This document shows positions 11,801-64,000 of a DNA stretch of 64,000 bases, in pieces. Origin of the DNA: Metaphire vulgaris (taxonomy: Eukaryota > Annelida > Clitellata > Crassiclitellata > Megascolecidae); assembly GCA_018105865.1 (NCBI GenBank), contig CM030835.1:7805416-7869415 (forward strand). The letters run 5' to 3'. The position numbers and the translations under genes were made by a program. The notes beneath the pieces are model-generated. The model was given only the letters and a program-made list of their open reading frames with translations, did no database searches and was not told where the DNA came from. How positions within the stretch are numbered: the first letter of the stretch is position 1; every line of letters begins with the position of its first letter.

Positions 11801-14320
11801 GAATCAAAACCACTGATTAAGATGAATCTGCATTCAATAACCTAGTTTATCTAGATAGCCTTCTGAATCCGTTCACTGTTTCAGATAATTATTCCTATAA
11901 AGTCCAAACTGTTCCATTTGTCCACAAACATGCACTAGAAAGAATTTTTCTTTTTGGTGACCCTCTGCTTAAACATTTCAAATGTTTTTTGTGGCCTCTT
12001 GTTTTTATGAAGTGTGCCAATGTGAAAAAAAAATCGATCATATTTCAAATCCACTTTAAATCAGTCATTATTTTTAATGTTTAATCAAATTTCCTCTTTA
12101 CTTCTATTTCTAATTTTCAGTCCAATATAAATAAGTATTTTGTAATTACTTAAAATATATGACCCATTGACCATAACTTTTGCAATAGTCTTTGCAATTT
12201 TTCTAAAAGTTCTATATCTTTTTCAAGATTGATTTACCAAGATGAACACAGTATTACAGATGAGGTTTACTAATGACTTACTCTGTTTAATGATTATCTC
12301 TTTGAAATCTACTCACAATTGTCCTTTTCCATTCCCAACATTTGGTTTCGATCTATTTTATTTTGTCCATGCATTGGTGAGATGGATTCATACTTTATAC
12401 AGATTATCCCCAAGTCTCTTTCTTTATTTTTGTTTGGTTGAATAATGATAAAAATATTTTAATTTACCATTATTAGACTTCCCAACATGCATTAAAAACA
12501 TTTATCAATATTGAAAAGCATTTGCCAGTCCACAGACCACTAAAACAATTTCACTTAGTTATCTTCTTGTAAAATTTTGCATCATCCTTTATTCTTTATT
12601 TCTGCATGGTTTTGTGTTACCTCAAACTTTGAAATTTTGGACAGTAATCCTTCATCTTTTTCAATCATTTATATTATATTAGAAAAAGCAATGGCATAAA
12701 TTTTGGGAGTCTTGAGGAACTGATTCTGTTATTTATTGCCCACCAGTGATGGTAATGCCAACCTCTGTCTTCTTCCCTTTTAATTTTCAATTCTGAGAAT
12801 ATTGAACCAGAATTCCAGAAGGACTTCAGTTTGGCATTTCAGCCTTAATCTGTTATGTACTTTATCAAAAGCTTTGCAAAATCTAAATATATTATGTCTA
12901 CTGTTCAATATTTTAGCTTATCTAAATGAATCTCCAGAAAGACCAACAGGTTGATGATGCATGAACTCAGTTTTGAAATCCAGTTTTGACTATTTAATTT
13001 TATGAACAAGTCAAATGTTCCAAAATGCTTTCAGTTTCAGTATTTTTCCATAACAATACACATTACAGATGTTAGGCTCACTGGTCTGTAATTGCTTGGC
13101 CAAATTTTTTTCTATTTCTTGAACAGTGGTTTGACTAATGTTCTCTCCAGTCTTTTGATAGAATCCAGTAATTGTAGAGTGAGTGAAATTGATTACAAAC
13201 AGCATTAGTTTAATGTCCTATTTCATTTGAACTGGAACTAAGAAACTTTGGACAAAAGCCATCTAATCTTGGGCTCTTGTCTGTCTTTAAATTGGTCAAA
13301 AATTGATAACACATAAATTTTTCACACACTGTTTGTAACATTGTATTCATTTCTTAAATGATTTCCATTCACTTCGGTTCACTTTAAAATCATTTCAATT
13401 CTCTTGGTAATTCATTGTTATAAAAATTAGTAAGATAAACAAAAACTGGAATGAATCAATACAATAATTAAGATGAAGTCTGTATTTTCATGCATATAGG
13501 ATGTCTTCTTCAACGTGCAGAAACTGTATAAGATAATTATTCCTATAAAATATGCAGAGTTTGAAATTGCAAAACATGTACTAGAATAGAATTATACTAA
13601 TTCTACTGAATAGCTACACAACTTTTTCTGAAAACATTGTAGAGTATGGCAGTGCAAACATACGAACCAAGTAAGGTTGGCAGTACTGAGCAGCCATTGA
13701 ACTAGCATACATTGAATCCATCTCTTGATAGCTGTCGTCTGCTTCATAGCTAACAAAAGCAATAAAGCCGACGTCAAACAATTAAACTTCAAGAAAAATT
13801 TAATCTGGGAATTTCTTGACTGTCACTCAAAGCAATATCAAAAGATTCTCTCCTTTTTCAACTTATAATCAACAACATCTCAATGTGTCACTTATTGAGA
13901 ACAATAGACTAGATTTCTTCAAAATCAATGACTGACCAAATATAGTTTATAATCTCTAGCAGAGAGACAGAGAAATAGAGAGGACCATGGTACAGTCTGC
14001 AACTCTGGGATAAACAAGTAAAACAAATTTCTCAACTACTTCTTTTAGATCAATACAAACAACTAGAAACATCAACCAAAACCAACATATCAAAGGACAA
14101 GTTAATTTAAAAACTTAGTTGCGTTTACTGCTACACAAGGAACTCTGTTATCACCAGAAGTGTTAAAAGCAATATAGATAATTTATTGCAGAACACAACT
14201 GCTGTAATGATGTCAGAGTCCAGGTGTTGGCAGCTGAAAGCAATAATTCTTCACTTACGCCATTTCCATTACTGGACCAGAATAATCTAAACCAACAGCA
14301 GCGTTGAATGGATGGTTCAT
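2692..14320 (-). CDS. KMT2E: KMT2E/SETD5-like PHD and SET domain protein (14 coding exons, 722 aa)
   Basis: Coding exons in transcript order: 14320-14259, 13749-13668, 11409-11105, 10523-10387, 9832-9624, 8938-8696, 8455-8352, 8139-8016, 7723-7614, 6598-6512, 5340-5184, 4570-4304, 3728-3606, 2850-2692 (stop TAG 2692-2694). They sum to 2,169 nt with compatible phases throughout. The PHD finger (about residues 130-176) reads [18 protein letters not shown] then VWQHVDCMG, very close to KMT2E/MLL5; SETD5 lacks a PHD, so KMT2E is the better name. A basic linker (190-265) precedes a SET domain (about 335-465) of the atypical KMT2E/SETD5/UpSET type, with CxCxxxxC after it. The family acts in the nucleus: the PHD binds H3K4me3 and the SET is considered catalytically inactive. 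A TREQ-type helical segment (630-670) resembles the one after SET in the family. Vertebrate KMT2E is about 1,860 residues, so this model lacks the long C-terminal tail. Start: first ATG, directly after an acceptor at 14322. Confidence 0.9.
3606..5340 (-). CDS. KMT2E: KMT2E-like exons 11-13, linker and TREQ-type helical segment
   Basis: Exon 5340-5184 encodes a charged segment ([20 protein letters not shown]). Exon 4570-4304 begins [14 protein letters not shown] and ends REESTPLRK at donor GTTTCA. Exon 3728-3606 encodes [19 protein letters not shown], resembling the TREERKMEAI-type helix that follows the SET domain in KMT2E and SETD5. Each junction is phase compatible. Confidence 0.8.
4728..4815. 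repeat. Imperfect ATC/GTC/ACC trinucleotide array
   Basis: Interrupted trinucleotide array (CAT, CGT and CAC-type units) in KMT2E-like intron 11. Low-complexity, no coding role. Confidence 0.85.
5590..6360. repeat. Diverged tandem or dispersed repeat block in KMT2E-like intron 10
   Basis: Several phrases occur two times: TCTTCCCAATTTTTGTGTAA (5605 and 6140), TTTCATACCCAAGTACCAAT (5730 and 6013), CCATAAAGTCCATTAACAA (5631 and 6326) and AGATCGGACCATATT (5982 and 6256). Together they show an old duplicated unit. No coding potential was seen. Confidence 0.6.
6512..8938 (-). CDS. KMT2E: KMT2E-like exons 6-10, degenerate SET domain and post-SET cysteines
   Basis: Exons 8938-8696, 8455-8352, 8139-8016, 7723-7614 and 6598-6512 encode the pre-SET region and SET. 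Recognisable blocks: [26 protein letters not shown] (cf. IIEYRGKFML in KMT2E); [19 protein letters not shown] then RSSCTPNC (cf. RFIRRSCTPN); and [14 protein letters not shown] normal active SET has NHSCxPN; here N-H is replaced by R-S-S, as in the inactive KMT2E/SETD5 group. [10 protein letters not shown] looks like a post-SET zinc motif. The intron after 7614 begins GC rather than GT, and the next acceptor is TAGTAG (6598 or 6595). Confidence 0.9.
6882..6939. repeat. Inverted repeat with alternative hairpins
   Basis: ACGGTTAACTGGTC at 6882-6895 is the perfect reverse complement of GACCAGTTAACCGT at 6926-6939. An inner pair AACTGGTCC (6888-6896) and GGACCAGTT (6906-6914) competes with it. 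Related GTTAACC motifs recur at 7144 and 7164. It lies in KMT2E-like intron 9. Confidence 0.8.
6965..7135. repeat. GC-rich tandem repeat, about three copies
   Basis: Three diverged copies of a roughly 55-bp unit containing (G/A)CATCAAA(A/G)(C/T)GCTTT, with two containing GCCGGCC. This GC-rich island stands out from the AT-rich intron. Together with the flanking GGTTAACTGG/GGTTAACCAG motifs it may be the body of one mobile element about 300 bp long. Confidence 0.55.
9060..9445 (-). mobile_element. LINE 3' fragment (reverse-transcriptase C-terminus)
   Basis: The minus strand encodes [20 protein letters not shown], then [20 protein letters not shown], then GHIMRG: the classic C-terminal tail of an endonuclease/reverse-transcriptase LINE. 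A stop before [12 protein letters not shown] and a CATCATCAT stretch at its 3' end suggest a dead 5'-truncated insertion. It lies in KMT2E-like intron 5, on the gene's own strand. Confidence 0.8.
9624..9832 (-). CDS. KMT2E: KMT2E-like exon 5, basic linker
   Basis: A 209-bp exon (acceptor TTCTTCAG, donor CAG/GTGATT) encoding a basic, serine/threonine-rich segment with [15 protein letters not shown], a likely bipartite nuclear localisation signal. It lies between PHD and SET, the position of a similar KRRKK-rich stretch in vertebrate KMT2E. Phase in and out agrees with exons 4 and 6. Confidence 0.8.
10387..11409 (-). CDS. KMT2E: KMT2E-like exons 3-4, PHD finger
   Basis: Exon 11409-11105 encodes a serine/threonine-rich part, a glycine-rich tract (GGG and VVV runs from a CCACCA-type microsatellite at 11218-11276) and the first half of the PHD finger. 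Exon 10523-10387 supplies the second half, [20 protein letters not shown] then CELC. The zinc ligands are C-x-C, C-C-x-x-C, H-x-x-C and C-x-x-C. The tryptophan before QH is the residue that helps bind methylated H3K4 in this family. The codon at the junction is a glycine split 2+1. Confidence 0.9.
12050..13260 (-). mobile_element. LINE remnant containing reverse-transcriptase motifs
   Basis: Reading the minus strand across several frames gives, in the correct order, [20 protein letters not shown], then [12 protein letters not shown], then ISKPHLKYC-like: the RT blocks NYRPVSLTS, KAFDxVxH and VRPHLEYC of CR1/L2-like non-LTR elements. Many stops and frameshifts make it dead. It fills most of KMT2E-like intron 2, in the same orientation as the gene. 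Confidence 0.7.
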
Positions 14321-14321
14321 T
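13668..14321 (-). CDS. KMT2E: KMT2E-like exons 1-2, N-terminus
   Basis: Exon 14321-14259 starts one base before ATG (acceptor TTGTAG) and encodes [15 protein letters not shown] followed by PVMEMA. Exon 13749-13668 encodes [17 protein letters not shown] and ends PYL at donor GTTCGT. The acidic, tyrosine-rich N-terminus with an EMA motif resembles the start of vertebrate KMT2E, which supports the start choice. Confidence 0.8.
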
Positions 14322-15975
14322 CTACAATAAGCAGACATCAGATCAAGTTTCCACATGAACATGACCAACTAAAAACCATTGTCATTTTTTTAAATCCAAA
14401 AACTAATAGAAACCTCAAAAAATTCTTGTTAACTTTGACATTTTATAACAGATAACCTTATTAATCTTACATCTGAGACATTTCACCTGCAAGCATGACA
14501 TTTTGCAGATACTAAACCAGAAATAGAAATTCATGCATTATTACTATGATTCATATAAAAGCATTCCTGAACATTAAGACATTATAATAATCAATACACA
14601 AATATTCACCATAAAAAACTGAAATTTTATTACATACTCGATATAGTGTACTTATTTGTCTTTCTAACACTGGACCGGACTGTAAATAGTTCTCATTATT
14701 CACCAAATGCATAAGAGCGAATGACAGGCCAATTTCATCAACAAATGTCTCTTCATAAAATTTTTTTATATGTTAAATGCGGCAAATGCCCCTGATGGAA
14801 ACAGAAAATTTTGGCCTCAAAGCACTTTGTCCTCAGCAAGTATGACTTTCCAACTGGATTATTCAAAACAATGTTGATTTCCCATATAACTACCATTCCA
14901 AAGTAATTTACCAACAAAAAAACATATGAATAATTATCCATCAATCATATCAATGGGGTATCCATATCCTTTTGTAATTTATAACTGAAATAGTTAGCTA
15001 ACAACTATAAGCAGTGACATTAAGTTTCTTTGTGTCAGGTTTCAAGGTTACCGTATATGATAATGGAGGGGTAAATGTCCAAATTGGAGCAAAGAATAGT
15101 AGTTACACAAAAATTGCGGGGCACAACTTCCATGCTAGGGCAAAACAACTTGATGGTAAAATATTATCTATATAAAATGTCTAGCAAACTCCCTGATCCA
15201 TGTGGAATAGCACAAAGTTTCAATTATTTTAGAAAAACCAAACCATTCAAACCATTTCTTTTTGAATGAGCAATATAACTTAGACATTTTAAAACACAAA
15301 TGCCAACTCAGACAAGTGACTGTAATATAGTTTAACTGAGTTTCTGTAATACAAAGGCTTCATAAAAATTAAACCTTACCACAACTGTGTTGAAAAAATG
15401 CATAATCTAAAAAGTGTTTAATGCTGAGTACAAAGTTATCTGCAGCCTTGGTTCATTTTACAAGATAACTATATTTCTTAAAATCTTGATTAGATTATTA
15501 TTATTAGCACGGCATAAGAGAAGTAGAGCCCATATATTTTGTATGCATATGTCTGCATCTTCTCAAATATATATCAAATGCATTTTCATTCATTATTTCA
15601 TCATTGTGACCACTTTTATGGCTGTGGGAACAAGGAAATGCAGCTTTAACAATCAATCAATCAATCAATCAAATATTATCAAAACATCATAAAGCTCATG
15701 CAAATAGCTAAATAGCATGTGCTTCAAAAGTACAACAATTAAAATTTCATATCCAAACAATAGCATATTCAAGGCAGGATATCCTTACATAGAAGAAACG
15801 CCTCTAACAACCAAATAACCTTTCTATTTATACAGACGAACCACATTTAACAAAAGTCAAATCAAAATAGGCAACAACCACAACAAATACACACAAACGC
15901 AAATTAAATAACGATCCATGTGAGTAATTTCCTTCAGTGCACCACATAAACAATAAGAAAAAATTAAAAATTTAC
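14322..15975. other. Probable 5'-UTR intron of the KMT2E-like gene
   Basis: AT-rich sequence between the ATG exon and the CpG-richer region near 16 kb. It has a short AATC microsatellite at 15649-15671. No coding potential seen. Confidence 0.4.
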
Positions 15976-16440
15976 CCAAACTCCAGAAAATTGATATTCA
16001 TATAGGTATGGCACAGAATTCTATCATTCGCAAAAATATATCTCGAAAAATCTGTGGATAATGTGGATCGGATCCGGATCAATCGGTCCTGCAGCTGGCG
16101 AACGACGTCCCGCCCAGGGCAGAAGTATAACAATGCACCGAATCAGCGAATTTGAGCACAGAGGGATTGGCGTCCTTCGACTATTTCACGCGATCGGGCT
16201 TTAAAGCGATCGAATCCACAATCCGAACGATCAAACGTCTAATCTGTGAACGAACTAAATGCACATGTGCTAAAACAAACGCAAAAAACGCTAAATTTCA
16301 AAATATTTACGATCATTTTGTTCGAAGAAAACACTACAATATGGCTGCATTATAATACAGCAGCAAAGAGACTCTTCTTGGCGTTGGCGATAGAGCGAAT
16401 TTTTTGGAACGAATTATCTTCCCTAGCGACTCTACCGGCT
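15976..16440 (-). promoter_or_regulatory. Probable promoter / untranslated first exon of the KMT2E-like gene
   Basis: GC- and CpG-richer than its surroundings (many CGAT, CGAA, CGTC steps). A minus-strand donor GGGTAAAT ends a possible exon at 15976, and the first coding exon begins only one base before ATG, so an upstream non-coding exon is required. ATATGGCTGC at 16340 resembles a YY1-type promoter motif. The start site cannot be fixed. Confidence 0.35.
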
Positions 16441-16458
16441 GACTGTCACAATTCCAAC

Positions 16459-16680
<222 letters not shown>

Positions 16681-16746
16681 AGGCTTTGCTCTTTGTCATA
16701 GTCCTTATAATATATCTATATGCACTATGCTCTTTGTAAACCATAA

Positions 16747-17171
16747 CCATTAAAGACGTCAAAAAATAGGGGAGGGATTCAGAAAAGTTTGACAGTTGTT
16801 GAGAGGTAGAGGGGGGTCACGAGAAGTTGACGTCAACAATCTCAATTTTTACAAATAATCCAAGAATATAAAATTTCGTTGAATACTATTTATTGCAACG
16901 AAAAAAGGCCTGAAAAGCAAAGAAAAAGGTCATCAGTCATCGCCACCACATTTTGACACTTGGTGAGCGAAGAAAGGGGTGAAAGCTATAGGTATCGTCA
17001 CCGCAAAAATAGTAACCTTCTAAACTTTTTAGGGAGACCCGTCACTGATCTAAGGGGGAGTGGTCAAAAGTGTTGACATTATTAAAGGAGGGCACTGAAA
17101 GTTTGACAGTTGTTGACAAGGGAAGGGTAAAAATTGCATAAAAATTGTTGACGTAATTTATGGACAGCCCC
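16747..17171. mobile_element. TIR element with GGGGCTGTCCAT-type ends, copy 1
   Basis: About 425 bp ending GACGTAATTTATGGACAGCCCC; the left end is a decayed form of the same terminus (CCATTAAAGACGTC). Internal TTGACAGTTGTTGA and CACCGCAAAAATAGTAACC blocks match the copy at 43800-44220 along the length. It lies between the two promoters. The superfamily is not assigned because no clear target duplication is visible. Confidence 0.75.
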
Positions 17172-17499
17172 AGGTCCTATAGTAATTCTCACTACGAAAT
17201 CTGATAATCCCGCAACATCCTCGATCCATTCGATTTTTCTCGTGTCACTCTCTTTCGTCCTCTGAATCAATCATCTCAAAATTTGCAACCGTGCATTTCG
17301 TATACTGCACTATACTGTAGGATTTTGGAGCTCAATTTCAGCATCAACCCGTTGTCTACACAATGCATGGTCAAACAACAAATTCTGAGTCACCATTCTC
17401 TTCACCTCTTGCAACATCTCCTCGATCAAGTTTTTCTGTCTAAACTCACAGCACTTCTCTTCAAAAACCATTTCCTCCATAGTTGAAACGTTAATTCCA

Positions 17500-17680
17500 A
17501 CCTCAATGACCCTTTGGATTAAATGGCCCCGCATGAATGAACCCCGTCTGTCGGTATAGCTACTTGAGCTTCATTCTAAGATTAAGCGCATAGGAATAAG
17601 GAGCTACTGCTGTACTATTTGACAGCGCTATATAAAATCACGAGATTGTATTTACCAGGGAGTCTGTAACAGACTCTCTG
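17500..17680 (+). mobile_element. SINE-like dispersed repeat (TTAC-tail family), copy 1
   Basis: Contains TGACCCTTTGGATTAAATGG, then GGAGCTACTGCTGTACT, then GCGCTATATAAAATCACGAG. The same order appears reversed at 24725-24900 and 22636-22820, and the 3' part recurs at 59105, 60150 and 63680. Better copies end in TTACTTACTTAC. It probably represents a SINE or the 3' end of a LINE. Confidence 0.65.
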
Positions 17681-17699
17681 TATTTACTTAGTATGTGAT

Positions 17700-17823
17700 T
17701 TTGATATTCATTGAGGGCGCTAGAACATTTATAAGGCGGCCATCATTAAGACTCAAGAGCGTCTTTAGTTACGAAGTTCGTTTTCGATTTCATTAAATTC
17801 GTCGCTTAATTTGATGAACCATC
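17700..17823 (+). promoter_or_regulatory. Proximal promoter / 5' UTR of the ANKRD26-like gene
   Basis: CpG-richer segment with GGCGGCCATCATT at about 17732, resembling a reversed YY1-type site. An out-of-frame ATG at 17814, in weak context (T at -3), overlaps the real start at 17824, which has A at -3. Leaky scanning past it would be needed. The transcription start is not determined. Confidence 0.35.
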
Positions 17824-63030
<45,207 letters not shown>

Positions 63031-63159
63031 GTATTTTATGACATTTTAATATATATAACTATGATCTAATATCGAAATATGAAACATTTTTTGTATTTGT
63101 CTATACAACTATTTTTAAGATATTGAATTGCAATATTAATGATCTTTGGTTCTGACTAA

Positions 63160-63250
63160 TTAATTGATCAATCGATTGATCAATCGATTGATTGATTGAT
63201 TGATTGACCGACCGATTGATTGATTGGTTGATTGTTTGGTTGGTTGGTTC
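63160..63250. repeat. GATT/GGTT tetranucleotide tract
   Basis: ATCGATTGATCAATCGATTG then GATTGATTGATTGACC and TTGGTTGGTTGG; an imperfect tetranucleotide array. Confidence 0.85.
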
Positions 63251-64000
63251 AGTTAGACATCGCAATTAATTTTTAGATGCCAAGTCATTTCAAAATGACA
63301 ACAAGTGCTAATAATATGAGTGATGAATATGATGTCTACATAGCATTATTGACTTTTATGGGTGTGATGTGGATGAAGTATGAAAGTCGAATTAAGTGGG
63401 CACATAACAGCAATAATTTCTTGTACATTTAATCCTCTTGCTAAATTAAATTTTGCATCATGCAGGCTAATTTTCTTTGACACTTCCGGACAACCAGGGT
63501 GTTGTGGATTATTGCAATAGAACGTTTAGAAATGAATTGAATACCGCCATTGTTTCTTCAAAGCCAAGGGCTATCATAGCTTATCACTCATAAGCATTGA
63601 ATGATAATATGGGTAGTTATCACTCATAGGCATTGAATGATATGTGTATAAATTTAGTGATTTACTGGTTCAAGCCCTGAGCCTTGAATTACTCATTTAA
63701 TAAGCACATAAGAATAAACAGCTACTGCTGTACTACTTTCCAAAATGCTATATAAATTTACAAGATGTTACTTACTTACTTACTTAATAATTTTGTTGAC
63801 TATTTGGTATGCTGACCCCAGTTGTTGTGGACTATAGATATAATGGAATGATCCACAAATCTCAAAACCCATTTTGATTGGATTTGTGGCATAATTTTCT
63901 ATATAGATATATAGATGTATTTATTTAGTTTTATGTTGCGGTTAGATGAATTTGGGTTGTCGATTATTGCATGCTTAAGTTGTCACAATAGTGAAATCTT
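63251..64000. other. Intron 41 of the ANKRD26-like gene (to window end)
   Basis: AT-rich. Contains a two-copy 33-bp tandem repeat (TATCACTCATA(A/G)GCATTGA, 63579 and 63615) and a TTAC-tail repeat. No further exon could be supported. Confidence 0.5.
63680..63790 (+). mobile_element. SINE-like TTAC-tail repeat, copy 6
   Basis: GAATAAACAGCTACTGCTGT, ATGCTATATAAATTTACAAG, then TTACTTACTTACTTAC. A B-box-like GGTTCAAGCCC lies just upstream at 63669, hinting at a tRNA-derived head. Confidence 0.7.

Overview
The window is nuclear DNA from an intron-rich, AT-rich, non-vertebrate animal. The evidence is two metazoan gene families, dozens of GT-AG introns with consistent phases, CpG-richer promoter islands, and abundant LINE, SINE, hAT and mariner-like debris plus long trinucleotide arrays. 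A marine invertebrate, perhaps a deuterostome, seems likely, but the species cannot be fixed from the sequence. There is no bacterial, plasmid, phage or CRISPR content.

Left third, minus strand (2.7-14.3 kb, with a probable untranslated first exon near 16 kb): a complete 14-exon coding model for a PHD-plus-SET protein of the KMT2E (MLL5)/SETD5/UpSET family. It encodes 722 residues with every intron phase matching. The PHD finger spans residues 130-176 and a degenerate SET domain spans about 335-465. One intron has a GC donor and a NAGNAG acceptor inside the SET coding region.

Right three quarters, plus strand (17.8 kb to beyond the window end): an ANKRD26-like gene. I placed 41 exons that give 2,069 residues before the window runs out. 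The protein has an ANKRD26-type N-terminus, six ankyrin repeats, a long acidic linker with S-x-W-D-S motifs, and a long C-terminal coiled coil. Exon 2 carries one extra A in a run of four As that breaks the frame. A diverged tandem duplication around exon 3 left a dead copy of that ankyrin exon upstream.

The genes are head to head. Their start codons lie 3.5 kb apart, and between the two promoters lie a long TAA array and a short terminal-inverted-repeat element. The introns hold at least eight non-autonomous hAT-type elements, several with perfect 8-bp target duplications and one nested inside another. They also hold two TA-flanked mariner-type MITEs, three copies of an element with GGGGCTGTCCAT termini, five LINE reverse-transcriptase remnants, a tRNA-derived SINE, and a short repeat family that seems to seed the TAA arrays.

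The two genes are not known to act together. KMT2E-family proteins are chromatin readers and cofactors. ANKRD26 is a coiled-coil scaffold known in vertebrates at the centriole distal appendages and cell cortex. I found no convincing undescribed multi-gene system. The most interesting items are the dead ankyrin exon, the exon 2 frameshift, the short KMT2E-like protein and the layered hAT insertions.
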